Positions 33,101 to 43,244 of a stretch of 64,000 bases of DNA are shown here, one piece after another; position 1 is the first letter of the stretch, and each line of letters begins with the position of its first letter. The notes beneath the pieces were generated by a model. It was not told where the DNA came from and searched no databases. It saw only the letters and a program-made list of their open reading frames with translations. Location: NCBI RefSeq assembly GCF_014596475.1, contig NZ_MECJ01000028.1:248001-312000 (forward strand). The letters are read 5' to 3'. The translations under genes were made by a program, and so were the position numbers. The DNA comes from Streptomyces sp. CBMA152. Lineage in GTDB: Bacteria; Actinomycetota; Actinomycetes; Streptomycetales; Streptomycetaceae.

Positions 33101-35116
33101 TTAACGCAGCGCGTCCCGCAACGCCTCAACCCCCGTAACCGGCGCATCGCACGTGAAGTGCCGGCACACATACGCCGCCGCCTCACCGTTGACCAGCGGG
33201 CGATCGGCGAGCAGGGGGAACTCGGACGCGTCCTTGGGCAGCCCCACCGCCACCACCGCGCCCGGGGCGTTGCCGAGCAGCGCGGCCCGGTGCAGCTCGC
33301 CCCCGGGCGGGCCCACCACGGCGACCTCGCGGGGGCCGTCGAGCAGGGCCTCGGCGGTCGCCAGACCCCAGCCGATGAACCGCGGGGCGCGCGGCCCCAG
33401 CGCCTTCACCACCCCCAACGCGCCCTCGGCGGCGGCGCGATGGGCCGACGAGCCGGTGTGCGCCGCGTACGAGAGCAGGGCGGAGGCCGCCGCCGTCCAG
33501 CCGGACGGGGTCGCGCTGTCCGTCGGGTCCTGCGGCCGCCGGATCAGCGGCTCCGCGTCGTGCGCCGTGTCGTACAGCGCCCCGCCGTCGCCCCTGAACT
33601 GGTCCAGGACGATGTCCAGCAGGAAGCCCGAGAACTCCAGCCAGGCACCCTCGCCGGTCACCCCGGCCAGCGCCAGGAAGCCCTCGGCGACGTCCGCGTA
33701 GTCCTCCAGGACGCCTGCGTTCGCGCCGACCTTGCCGTCCTTGGACGTACGGGCCAGACGCGCGCGGCCACCCGACACGTCGAAGTGCACCCGCACCAGC
33801 AGGTCCGCCGCCTCGGTGGCGCGCTCCACCAGGTCCGGCCGGTCGAAGTAGGCGCCCGTCTCGGCGAGCGCGGCAATCGCCAGACCGTTCCAGGCCGCGA
33901 CCACCTTGTCGTCCCGGCCCGGGCGGGGCCGCGCCTCGCGGGCCGCGAAGAGCCGGTCGCGTACACCCGCCTCCAACAGGCCGCCGTCCTGCGGGAGTTG
34001 GAGGACCGAGGCGCCCTCCTCGAAGGTGCCCTCCTCGGTCACGCCGTAGTGGCGCGCGGCCGCCTCGCCCTCGCGCTCGCCGAGGACTTCGGCCAGCTGC
34101 GCGGGCGTCCACACATAGAACGCGCCCTCCACATGCCGCCCGCTGCCGTCGTCGCTGTCCGCGTCGAGGGCCGAGGCGTAGCCGCCCTCGGCGGTGCGCA
34201 GCTCGCGGACCATGAAGTCGGCGGTCTCCAGGGCGACCCGGCGGGCGAGGTCCGAGCCGGTGGCGCGCCACAGGTGCGCGTACACCCGGCACAGCAGCGC
34301 GTTGTCGTACAGCATCTTCTCGAAGTGCGGGACCACCCACTCGCGGTCCACCGAGTAGCGCGCGAAACCGCCGCCGAGCTGGTCGTAGATACCGCCGCGC
34401 GCCATCCGCTCACAGGTGTCGGCGGCCATCTGGAGCGCGCCCTCCGCACCCGTACGGGCATGGTGGCGCAGCAGGAACTCCAAGGTCATCGACGGCGGGA
34501 ACTTGGGCGCGCCGCCGAAGCCGCCGTGCCGCTCGTCGTAGTCGCGGGTGAGCCCGAGCAGCGCGCCCGCCAGCTCCTCCTCACCGGGCACCCCGGCGTC
34601 CCCGCCGTAGCTCAGCTCGCGCTCGGACAGATCCCGTACGACCCTCACCGCGACCTCGCCGACCTCCTCGCGCCGGTCGGTCCAGGCAGCGTTCACCCCT
34701 TCCAGGACCTGCCGGAACGACGGCATGCCGTGGCGGGGGTCGGGCGGGAAGTAGGTGCCGAAGTAGAACGGTTCGGCGTCCGCCGTCAAAAAGACGGTCA
34801 TCGGCCAGCCGCCCTGGCCGGTCGCCGCCTGCACCGCCTCCATGTAGACGGCGTCGACGTCCGGGCGCTCCTCCCGGTCGACCTTCACGTTCACGAAGTT
34901 CTCGTTGAGATACGCGGCCGTCGCCTCGTCCTCGAACGACTCATGGGCCATCACATGGCACCAGTGGCAGCTGCTGTACCCGACGCTGAGCAGCACCGGG
35001 ACCCCGCGCTCGCGCGCCTTCGCGAACGCCTCGGGCGACCAGGGCCACCAGTCGACGGGGTTCTCGGCGTGCTGGAGCAGATACGGGGACGTCTCATGGG
35101 CCAGGCGGTTCGGCAT
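33101..35116 (-). CDS. Thioredoxin-domain DUF255 protein (YyaL/spermatogenesis-associated 20-like)
   Basis: A 671-residue cytoplasmic protein. The N-terminal thioredoxin fold begins PNRLAHETSPYLLQHAENPV and has the redox motif SSCHWCHVM (about residues 46-54). The remainder is an (alpha/alpha)6 glycosidase-like toroid, as in N-acylglucosamine epimerases (AALGVVK and GWTAAASALLSYA regions). The family is widespread and its substrate unknown. The ATG at 35116 is where the family begins; the upstream extension is spurious. Divergent from the STAND gene at 35242. Confidence 0.92.
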   Translation of the reverse strand: MPNRLAHETSPYLLQHAENPVDWWPWSPEAFAKARERGVPVLLSVGYSSCHWCHVMAHESFEDEATAAYLNENFVNVKVDREERPDVDAVYMEAVQAATGQGGWPMTVFLTADAEPFYFGTYFPPDPRHGMPSFRQVLEGVNAAWTDRREEVGEVAVRVVRDLSERELSYGGDAGVPGEEELAGALLGLTRDYDERHGGFGGAPKFPPSMTLEFLLRHHARTGAEGALQMAADTCERMARGGIYDQLGGGFARYSVDREWVVPHFEKMLYDNALLCRVYAHLWRATGSDLARRVALETADFMVRELRTAEGGYASALDADSDDGSGRHVEGAFYVWTPAQLAEVLGEREGEAAARHYGVTEEGTFEEGASVLQLPQDGGLLEAGVRDRLFAAREARPRPGRDDKVVAAWNGLAIAALAETGAYFDRPDLVERATEAADLLVRVHFDVSGGRARLARTSKDGKVGANAGVLEDYADVAEGFLALAGVTGEGAWLEFSGFLLDIVLDQFRGDGGALYDTAHDAEPLIRRPQDPTDSATPSGWTAAASALLSYAAHTGSSAHRAAAEGALGVVKALGPRAPRFIGWGLATAEALLDGPREVAVVGPPGGELHRAALLGNAPGAVVAVGLPKDASEFPLLADRPLVNGEAAAYVCRHFTCDAPVTGVEALRDALR

Positions 35117-35241
35117 GGGCCCATACTCCCCCACCCGGGGAATGATCCGCCGACTCCCTCGCGCCGACGCGCGGCAGGCAGGACACTTGAGCCGCGACAC
35201 GGACTCGACCAGCACCAGATCGCTCCTGGAGGGGGACCCAT

Positions 35242-38200
35242 ATGCGGGACGGCCATCGGGCGGAGGCCGAGCGGCTGTTGGTACGCGCCGTCGAGGAGGA
35301 AGTACGGCGCTCCGGCGGCAGAGCGGACGCCAACGCGCTCCTGACACGGGGGCGGGCCGCGCTCGACGCGCTGGCGGAGAGCGCCGCCGAGGAGTACGCC
35401 GCGTACACCTCGGCGCTGGACGAAGGCGCGGCCGGGCAGCTGACGCTCGGCGCGCGGTTCGCGAAGGAGAAGGCGGGAACGGCCTTCTGGGTGACCGGGG
35501 TCGCGGCCGTCGCCGCGGGCCTCGCCGACACGGGGCTCGGCACGGGCGCGGGACCCGCCGCGGGCGCTGCGGCCGCCGTCGCCGTCGCCGGGGCCGCGAC
35601 CACCGTCGTACGGGTGACCGCAGCGCACTGGCCTGCCGCGCACCGCCGCGCAGGCGAGCTCGGCCGCCCCGGCGGCGCCGAACAGTTGCGCCTCCAGTGG
35701 CTGACGGCCCTGGACGTCCGGGGCATCCGGCCGTTCCTGGACCAGCAGCGGATGGTGACGCCGACGACCCGTACGAGCAAGAAGACGGCCACGTCCGTAC
35801 CGACGCAGCTGCGTGGCACGGACAAGAGCGCGGCGGCGAGGCGGCGCTCGGTCCTGGAGCAGTCGTTCGCCCATCTCCCCGAGCCGCAGGGGCCGTTCGC
35901 GGGCCGCCGCGCGGAGATCACCCGGATCGCCCAGTGGGTGCACTCGGCGCGCGCCGCGACCGAGACCCGGCCGGTGGTCGTGGTGCTGCACGGCCCGGCG
36001 GGCGCGGGCCGCACCACGCTCGCCGTACGGGCCACGCATGAGCTGAGGGACCAGTTCCGGGGCGCGTGCCTGGTCGATCTGCGCGGCGGCGGGGGCGGCG
36101 AGGCACCGCTGCCCACCCGGGACGCGCTGCTGCATCTGCTCAACCGCCTGGGCGCACCCCGCGAACAGCTGCTGTTCCGCGAGCGTTCCTCGGCCGACCA
36201 GCAGGTACGCCGACTGGCCGAGCTCTACCACCAGCATCTGACGGGCCTGCCGGTCACGGTCGTCCTGGACGACGCCTCGGACGCCGAGCAGGTGCGCACG
36301 CTGGTGCCCGAGCGGTCCGACAGTTTGGTCCTGGTGACCGCCGCCGGGCCCCTTGAGCTGCCCGCCGACTTCCCCGCCTGGGTGCACCAGCTGCCCGTCG
36401 AGCCGCTGGACGAGGCGGGCGCCGAGGAGCTGCTGCGGGAGGCGACCCAGGACGAGCCCAAGGAGCCGTACGACGCCGAAGCCGCCCTGCTCGTACGGGA
36501 GTTGTGCGGCGGACTGCCGCTCGCGCTGCGCATCGCGGGCTCCTCGCTCGGCCCCCGGGACGCGCGGGCGCTCGCCGCCGACCTCGGGGCGTACGGGCCG
36601 GTGGCGCCCGTCGAGCGCGCGCTGTAGCTGCGCTACACCGACCAGAGCGAGTCCGCCCGCAAGCTGCTGCGGCGGCTCGCGCTGGCGGGCCGGGCCTCGC
36701 TGGGCGCGGCTGCGGCAGCAGCGCTGCTGGCCACGAGCGAGGCGGAGGCGGGCCAGCTCCTGTCCGCGCTCGCGGAGACGGGCCTGATCGACCGCGTCCG
36801 CGCCGACCGCTTCCGCCTCCACGACACCGTACGGGCGTTCGCGCAGGCCAGGCTGCTGGACGAGGAGGAGCCCGCCGAGCGCACGGCCGCGCAGGAACGG
36901 CTGATCCAGAACTACGCGGAGCTCGCCGACGCGGTGATCCGTATGGTCGACGGCAAACTCTCCACCCGCGCCGGGCAGTTCGGCAGCCACGGCTTCACCT
37001 CGCTGGACGCGGCGCTGCGCTGGCTCGACGACGAGTCGAGCTTCATCACGGCCGCGCTGCGCGGGGTGGAGGGCGTCGACCAGCAGGCGGTGCTCAACCT
37101 CCTGGGCGCGCTCTGCGACTACTGCCTGCTGCGCGGCGACCTCTACCGCCTGGGCGAGATCAGCGAACTGTCGCAGGCCGTCGACCAGGGACTGCTCGAA
37201 CGCTCGGTGCGCTGGCGCACCGGCATCGCGGCCCGCCAGCTGGGCGAGCTCGACAAGGCCCGTACGACCCTGTCGTCCGTCGTCGGCCTTTACCGCGAGG
37301 CGCAGAACGACGCGGGCGCGGCGCTCGCGCTCTGCTCGCTCGGCATCACCCTGCACCACCAGGGCAACCTCACCGAGGCGGCCGCGAAGCTGCGCGAGGC
37401 GATCGCCCTCCAGTCCGCGCCCGAGCAGGACGAGGACCGGGCGTGGTCGCTGCACGCGCTCGCGGCCGTCGAGCGCGACCGCGCCGACCTCGCCCAGGCG
37501 CTGACTCTCCTCGACACCGCGCTCGCCCTGCACCGCGAGGGCGAGTCGCTGCACGGCGAGGCCTGGTCCCACTTCCAGCTGGGCCAGGTGTGTCTGCGGA
37601 TGGGCGATGTGCCGCGCGCGGAGGACGAGTTGCGCACGGCGCTCGACCTGTACGGGCGCACCCGCGACGGCCGCGGCGTGGCCTGGGCGCTCACTCAGCT
37701 GGCCCGCGCCCGCCTCGTCGACGGCGACCCGTCGGTGGCCGTCGACCAGCTGCGCCAGGCGCTCTCGCGCCACCGCGAACAGGAGGACGCGCGCGGCGAG
37801 GCGTGGACGCTGTACTACCTGGGCCAGGCCCTGGAAGAGCGCGGCGACCGCGACCAGGCGGTCCGCGAACTGGAGCGCGCCCGCACGATGTTCTCCCGCA
37901 TGCGGGACGTGTACGGCCTCGCCTGCGCCCGCCACCACTCCGGCCGCGTGACGAGGGACCAGCGCGCCGCCCAGACGGGCAACCTGCGCAACTCCGGCTT
38001 CGCCCGCCAGCTCCTGGTCGACGCCCGCGCCGACTTCCACCGCATCGGCGTGGCCCACGGCGAAGCCTGGACGTGCCTCGAACTCGCCCTGATCGACGCG
38101 GGCAACAACCGCGCCCCGCAGGCACTTTCCCTGTGCGACGAGGCGGTGGAGCTCTTCGCCTCCTACGGCGACCTACGAGGCGGCGACTGGGCCCGCTTCC

Positions 38201-38460
38201 TGCGCTGCACCCTCCTCCCGTACGCCTCGGCGGGCGGCTCGGAGATCGGCGCGGCGGTCGCCCAGGAGGAACTCTCCCAACTGATCCGCGCCCGCCACGC
38301 CACCCGCGACAGCAAACTGGAGGACTGCGCGGAGGCGTACGCCCTGATGCTGGAGCGCGGCATCGAGCTGGAGGACGGCTGGCAGGCGTGGCTCCTCGGC
38401 ATGGTCCCGACACGACACTCCCGGGAGGTCATGGGGGTGCCGGTGGGGGCGGCGCGGTGA
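35242..38460 (+). pseudogene. NB-ARC-like STAND NTPase with TPR repeats, interrupted by in-frame TAG
   Basis: One reading frame of 1073 codons encodes an N-terminal region with two hydrophobic stretches (about residues 76-116), an NB-ARC-type NTPase (HGPAGAGRTTLAVRA; VTVVLDDASD; GGLPLALRIAGSSL), a winged-helix region and a long TPR array (residues about 640-1000). Codon 462 (36625-36627) is TAG. The protein character continues directly after it (LRYTDQSESARKLLRRLALAG), with no start codon or ribosome binding site there. The Walker A lysine is arginine (R257). GGAGGGGG precedes the ATG. Either this is a nonsense mutation, a sequencing error or read-through; without read-through the products would be a 461-residue NTPase fragment and possibly a TPR fragment from 36934. 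It overlaps the next gene as GTGA. Confidence 0.82.
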
Positions 38461-40967
38461 GCCGGGGACCGCGCCCGCTGCCGCCGGATCCTGTGCCGTT
38501 TTCGGGGCGGGAGGGGGAGGTTGGGGAGTTACGGGAGGTCGTGGTGCAGGGCGCGGGTGCCTCCGCCCCGGTCCCGCGTGCGCTGGTTCTGTGCGGTGCG
38601 GCGGGCGTGGGGAAGTCGGCGCTGGCCGTGCGGGTGGCGCGGGAGGCGGCGGAGGAGCTGGGGGTGCCGGCTTGTTGGGTGCCGGTGGGGGGGCTCGTGC
38701 CGGAGGCCGAGGTGGTACGGCTGCGGCTTACGAGTCTGTTCGGCGGAGCCGCCGTACTCGTATTGGATGACGTTCCGTCGCGGGAGTGGGGCGCGGAGTT
38801 CCTGAGCCTCCTCCACCCCGGCATCCCGGTCACCGTCGTGATCACCACGCGGGACGAGAGCTGGTGGGAGGGGCACGAGCGGCCCCACCGCCACGCTGTG
38901 GGCTTTGTGAAGGCCGGCTCCGAGGCCGGGACAGAGAGGACACGGCGGCTGAACGAACTGCCAATAGGGGCCCGGGCACTTCTCGACGTACTACGGATGT
39001 ATCCAGCACCCGAGTTCAGCCTCAAGACCGCCCGCGAGTTGATGCCCCACGCCGTCCTCGCACGGAACAGTGACGCCGACGAGGCCGTCGCGGAACTGGT
39101 CCGCGCGGGGCTCGTCGAGCCGGTGCGGGAGGGGTTGCACGTCCTACACTCGGTCGTACGGGACCGGCCTCCGAACGAGGGACAGCTCTCGGGGCCAGGC
39201 AGGGCCACGCTCGACACCGCCTACCGAGCCATGAACCAACGCCTGCTGTCCCTGCCCGCCGGTTCCCTCGACGAGTACGTCAATGCGGCCGTCCGGTCCC
39301 CACTCGCCCGCCGCCTGCTGCTGGAGCGGCTGAGCCGTCTGCTGGTGATGCGCGGTGAGCACCATGAACTGGCGGCCCTGGCCCACGCGGCCAGGGGAGA
39401 ACCCGTCGTACTGGAGGACCTGCGCGTTCCGCTGGCGGTGTCCGCCCGCGACACGGGCGATCCCCTGGCGGCACTCGACCGGCTCGGCGAAGACTCGGAC
39501 CCGGAATCCCTCGTCGTGCAGGCGGTGACCCTGCGCCAGCTCGGACAACTGGAACTCGCCGTCGCACGACTGGACTTGATGGATTCAGCCGATACCAGCC
39601 GAGCGATGCAATACCAGAGGGCGGCTCTCACCGCCCGGGGAGCTGTCCTGATCGACCTGGGCCGGGCCGACGAGGCCGACGCCGCCCTGCGCATGGCCCG
39701 GACCGCCCACATCATGGCGAACGACCACCACGGGGCGGCCTGGAACGACCTGCACGCGGCACGGTTGCACCTGCTGCGCGGCGACGCGGCCCGATGCGTC
39801 ATGGTGCTGGGTTCGGTGTCCCGGACCTTCTCGAAGGTGGACGACGCACGCGGGCGCGCCTGGGTCGCCACGCTGCAGTTGCGGGCGAACCACCTGAGCG
39901 ACGAGAGGGCGACGCTGCTCCGGCATCAGTGGGACGAGGCTATCGCGCTGCATCGGGCCGCAGGGGATGCACGGGGCGTGGCATGGACGCAGTACTGGTT
40001 GGCGCTGGTGTTCGCCGACCGCGCCAACATGCATCGGGCCAAGCTGATCCTGACCACGGCACGGCTCGGCTTCCGGCACGTGAAGGACTCCCTGGGCGAG
40101 GCGTGGGCCGAGCACCACCTGGGCGTACTCACCCGCGACCCCGAACAGGCGGTGGCCCATCTGACCGCGGCTGCCCGGCTGTTCAGCGAATGCCCTTGCC
40201 CGCACGGTGCCGCCTGGACAGAGCTGGAGCTGGCGTTGTGGGCGCAAGAGGGCCATCTCGATCGCTACACGGAAGACGGACTCACCCTTGTGCGCACGGC
40301 CCAACGGTATTTCGAAGAGATCGGCGACCGGAGCGGATGGCTATGGGCCGAGTACATCGGGTATCCACCGCCTGAGGGGTCGGGCCCGGCCGCACTGAGA
40401 GCGCTGTGCGATGCGAAGTACCCGGCCCACCTCACGGCCCGCACGAGGCTCGCCGCCCACGAGGGGCGCGGCCCCGGGCAACCGCGTGCCCCGCGCCCTC
40501 TCCCCCGTATCGCCCGCGACACCGTCACCTCCGGCACATGGGACCGGCCCGTCACCCTGCTGAAGCGTCTGCCCCCCGCCCCCACCCACTGCCAAGTCCG
40601 CCTAACACTCCTCGACGACACCCAACCCCACCGCATCCGCCTAACCCTCACCCCCGGCCCCGCCCACCCCTGGTCCACCGAAGCCACAGACACCGACACC
40701 CCCTGGCTGCAAGCCACCGCAACCCCCCTCACCCCCGCCACCCTCGACCCCCCGACCGCACTCGTCCGGCCGTCCAGGAACCCCGCCCACCAGGCCGAGT
40801 TCACCTTCACCCCGCACTGCGCGGGCACCCACCGCGTCCGGTTCACGATCACCGACGAGCGCACCGGAACCGTCCTCCAGCGGGTCGAGACGGAGATGGA
40901 CATCCCGGAGGCGCTGCAGAACGACAACGTCAGCGCGCCGCACCCCGAACACGTCCGGGGGGTCTGA
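38457..40967 (+). CDS. STAND NTPase with TPR repeats and C-terminal beta domain
   Basis: An 836-residue protein. A compact P-loop NTPase domain comes first: CGAAGVGKSALAVRVA (K53), AVLVLDDVPS and VVITTRDESWW. It is followed by a winged-helix-like segment (PIGARALLDVLRMY) and a TPR array (about residues 300-640). The C-terminal 150 residues are a Thr/Pro-rich beta domain of unknown type (RLTLTPGPAHPW; TFTPHCAGTHRVRFTI). The GTG at 38457 overlaps the preceding stop as GTGA. It is a paralogue-like companion of the upstream gene and 5 bases upstream of the CHAT gene, so it probably senses or regulates that protease. Confidence 0.85.
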   Translation: MSRGPRPLPPDPVPFSGREGEVGELREVVVQGAGASAPVPRALVLCGAAGVGKSALAVRVAREAAEELGVPACWVPVGGLVPEAEVVRLRLTSLFGGAAVLVLDDVPSREWGAEFLSLLHPGIPVTVVITTRDESWWEGHERPHRHAVGFVKAGSEAGTERTRRLNELPIGARALLDVLRMYPAPEFSLKTARELMPHAVLARNSDADEAVAELVRAGLVEPVREGLHVLHSVVRDRPPNEGQLSGPGRATLDTAYRAMNQRLLSLPAGSLDEYVNAAVRSPLARRLLLERLSRLLVMRGEHHELAALAHAARGEPVVLEDLRVPLAVSARDTGDPLAALDRLGEDSDPESLVVQAVTLRQLGQLELAVARLDLMDSADTSRAMQYQRAALTARGAVLIDLGRADEADAALRMARTAHIMANDHHGAAWNDLHAARLHLLRGDAARCVMVLGSVSRTFSKVDDARGRAWVATLQLRANHLSDERATLLRHQWDEAIALHRAAGDARGVAWTQYWLALVFADRANMHRAKLILTTARLGFRHVKDSLGEAWAEHHLGVLTRDPEQAVAHLTAAARLFSECPCPHGAAWTELELALWAQEGHLDRYTEDGLTLVRTAQRYFEEIGDRSGWLWAEYIGYPPPEGSGPAALRALCDAKYPAHLTARTRLAAHEGRGPGQPRAPRPLPRIARDTVTSGTWDRPVTLLKRLPPAPTHCQVRLTLLDDTQPHRIRLTLTPGPAHPWSTEATDTDTPWLQATATPLTPATLDPPTALVRPSRNPAHQAEFTFTPHCAGTHRVRFTITDERTGTVLQRVETEMDIPEALQNDNVSAPHPEHVRGV

Positions 40968-40972
40968 GCACG

Positions 40973-42262
40973 ATGCCGAAAGACCTCCCCGTCCGCGTCG
41001 TCGACGACCCCAGCGACGGCTTCACCCGCCTCCCGGGCCTCCATGTCACCGGCCCCGACGTCGTGTTCAGCCTCGACCTGGGCGGCGACCGGCTGCTGGC
41101 CCGGATGTACGGGCCGCGCGTGCCCACGCTCAAGGGGTGCGAGCACAAGGCCGAGCTCGCTGCCCGGCCGGACGCCGTACGGGCGGCGGCCCGGCTCTGC
41201 TCGAAGTGGAACGAACTGCTCGTACGGCACCGGCCGTTGGGGCCGGACGGCATGCCTGAACCCGGGCGCCCGGAGTTCCCGTACACCGAACTCACCGATC
41301 TCACCGGCCAGCCGCCGGGCGAGCTCGACGCGATCGTCGACGAGCTCGCGCACATCGGCATGGACCTGCTCTTCGGCGTACTGCTCCACGGCGGCAGCCG
41401 CGAAGTCGACGTCTTCCGGGGCTATCTCGTCGACACGCTCGCCCAGCAGGACCTCCGCATCCGGTTCGACTCGGATCTCTTCATCCCCTGGTCGATGCTG
41501 GCCATGCCAAAGGAGCACGCCAAAGCGCCTCTGCACCGCTTCCTCGGCCACCGGCACCAGATCGAGCAGACCGGGCTCTCCTACCCCTGGCCGGACGAGT
41601 ACCCGGCCGCGCCCTGCACGCCCGTCGTCAGCCTCAACCACGACACCGCCATCGACCGCCGCCGACTCACCCGCGCCGCCGACGTCGCCGCCGCGCTCGC
41701 GCGGGACACCAAGCTCGTCGAGCGCACCACCCGCCGGGAGCTGATGGCCGCGCTCGACGACCGCGATCTCGACGACCAGTTGATGTACTTCTGGTGCCAC
41801 GGTCACTTCGCGTACGACGGGGGTCAACCGCCTTATCTGGTCCTCAAGTTGAGCGACGACGTCGCCATCGACGCGCAGCTCGTACGAGAGCGGCGGCGGG
41901 CGTTCGGCCCCGACAGCCCGTTCCGGCCGTTCGTGCTGCTCAACGCCTGCCACGCGGGCGCGTCCGACGCCGAGGAGGACCACGCCGACCTCGGCCGCGC
42001 CCTCATCAGGAGCGGGGCGCGCGGGGTGCTCGGCCCGCAGATCGCGATGCCGCAGGCGTTCGCCGCCGAGTACGCGCTGGAGTTCGTCACCCGCTATCTT
42101 CGCGGCGGGCGGACCGCCGGCGAGATCGCCCACGCCCTGGCCCGCCACTTCGCGGACACCTGCCGCAATCCGCTCGGCTTCGCGTACGCCCTGCGCTGCG
42201 GCATGGACAGCCGTCTGGAGCGCGCCGACGAACCCGTCGGGGAACAGGAAGCCACCGTATGA
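40973..42262 (+). CDS. CHAT domain (caspase-like) protease
   Basis: A 429-residue protein whose C-terminal half is a CHAT domain, the clan CD cysteine protease fold shared with caspases and separases. The catalytic histidine is H276 in YFWCHGHFAYDGG and the catalytic cysteine is C326 in VLLNACHAGASD, both intact. RSGARGVLGPQ completes the family pattern. The N-terminal half (about 190 residues, with MYGPRVPTL and a conserved hydrophobic core) is unrecognised and may be regulatory. It starts 5 bases after the STAND gene and overlaps the hydrolase gene by ATGA. In other bacteria CHAT proteases act downstream of NTPase or TPR sensors in abortive infection; a similar role is inferred here. Confidence 0.9.
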   Translation: MPKDLPVRVVDDPSDGFTRLPGLHVTGPDVVFSLDLGGDRLLARMYGPRVPTLKGCEHKAELAARPDAVRAAARLCSKWNELLVRHRPLGPDGMPEPGRPEFPYTELTDLTGQPPGELDAIVDELAHIGMDLLFGVLLHGGSREVDVFRGYLVDTLAQQDLRIRFDSDLFIPWSMLAMPKEHAKAPLHRFLGHRHQIEQTGLSYPWPDEYPAAPCTPVVSLNHDTAIDRRRLTRAADVAAALARDTKLVERTTRRELMAALDDRDLDDQLMYFWCHGHFAYDGGQPPYLVLKLSDDVAIDAQLVRERRRAFGPDSPFRPFVLLNACHAGASDAEEDHADLGRALIRSGARGVLGPQIAMPQAFAAEYALEFVTRYLRGGRTAGEIAHALARHFADTCRNPLGFAYALRCGMDSRLERADEPVGEQEATV

Positions 42263-43221
42263 ACGTCGTCGATCTCGACGAGAGCGGGCGCGTGCTCGAC
42301 GCCGGGCACCCCGTCCCCGTACACCGTCTCGACGACCACTTCGCCGCCGAGCTGCGGCCGCCGCCGTACGCCACCGACATCGTCGTGTACGTCCACGGCT
42401 GGCGGACCGGGTCGGACGCGGCGCACGCGGCGGCCGAGCGCCTCCTCGCGCTCACCACCGAGCAGTACGCGCGCCACGGCGCCCTCTATCCGGCGCTCGG
42501 CGCCGACTTCGCGCCCTGGCCGGTGCTCGTGCGCTGGCCGTCGCACAGCAGTCCGTCCCTGCCGGGCTATCGGCGCATCCGCGACCGTGCGCACGTACTG
42601 AGCAGGGGCGACGGGCACGCGGGCCGGGTGATCGGGCAGCTGCTCGGCTATCTCGACGCGCGCCGAGCCGACCCGGCCGCCGGGGGTGTGCTCGCCAACC
42701 GGGACGGGCAGTTCCTGCATCTGGTGGGGCACTCGTTCGGCTGCCGGGTGCTGTGCGAGGCCGTGCAGTGGGCGGCGAGGGAGAGCGGCACGCTCGGCTG
42801 GAGCCGACCGGGGCCGCCCGGGCGGCCGTTCACGGTGGACAGCATGCTGCTGTTGCAGATGGCAGCGCCGCGCGACGCCTTCGAGGAGATCTTCACGGCG
42901 CTCGCCGAGGCGCCGCTGCGGGGGCCGGTCGTCGCCACGTACTCGCATCACGACCGGGCCACCGGCCTGTGGCACCGCCTCGCCGAGCAGCGCGCCGGGA
43001 TCGGCGGCCAGGGCATCGGGACCGCGCCCGAGCCCGTATCGGCGATCCGGATGATGGCGCCGGACACGCCGTATCCCCGCCGCGCGCTCGACCACTGGTT
43101 CGTCAGTGTCGACGCGGGCGGGGTCTTCAGCGAGGGACGGGGCCCCGCGGGCGCGCACTCCGACCAGCTGCGGCCGGAGTCCGCGCACCTGCTGCTGTCC
43201 CTCGCCGACCACGCCCGCTGA
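42259..43221 (+). CDS. Alpha/beta hydrolase of the STAND-CHAT cluster
   Basis: A 320-residue hydrolase. The oxyanion-hole region is IVVYVHGWRTG (about residues 40-50). The nucleophile elbow is HLVGHSFGCRV, with S159 as nucleophile. An aspartate and histidine late in the chain (SHHDRATGLWH) may complete the triad. It resembles DUF900-like or serine-esterase enzymes. No signal peptide. The ATG overlaps the CHAT stop (ATGA), so it is translated with the protease. It may be a second effector, for instance a lipase, or a proteolysis target; neither is shown. Confidence 0.87.
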   Translation: MNVVDLDESGRVLDAGHPVPVHRLDDHFAAELRPPPYATDIVVYVHGWRTGSDAAHAAAERLLALTTEQYARHGALYPALGADFAPWPVLVRWPSHSSPSLPGYRRIRDRAHVLSRGDGHAGRVIGQLLGYLDARRADPAAGGVLANRDGQFLHLVGHSFGCRVLCEAVQWAARESGTLGWSRPGPPGRPFTVDSMLLLQMAAPRDAFEEIFTALAEAPLRGPVVATYSHHDRATGLWHRLAEQRAGIGGQGIGTAPEPVSAIRMMAPDTPYPRRALDHWFVSVDAGGVFSEGRGPAGAHSDQLRPESAHLLLSLADHAR

Positions 43222-43244
43222 GGCGCGGCCTCGGGTGACCTGCG

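Noticed and set aside
34951..38058. 1035-codon minus-strand frame across the DUF255 and STAND genes
   Set aside because: It overlaps two genes with firm domain evidence and shows no domain of its own; length alone reflects lack of AT-rich stop codons.
36504..38456. Extension of the second STAND gene far upstream
   Set aside because: The frame is open for 650 more codons but gives an Arg/Pro-rich product out of frame with the first STAND gene; the GTGA overlap at 38457 is the natural start.
35242..38460. Frameshift as the cause of the split STAND gene
   Set aside because: Both halves are in the same frame and meet exactly at the TAG, so a single-base substitution explains it without an indel.
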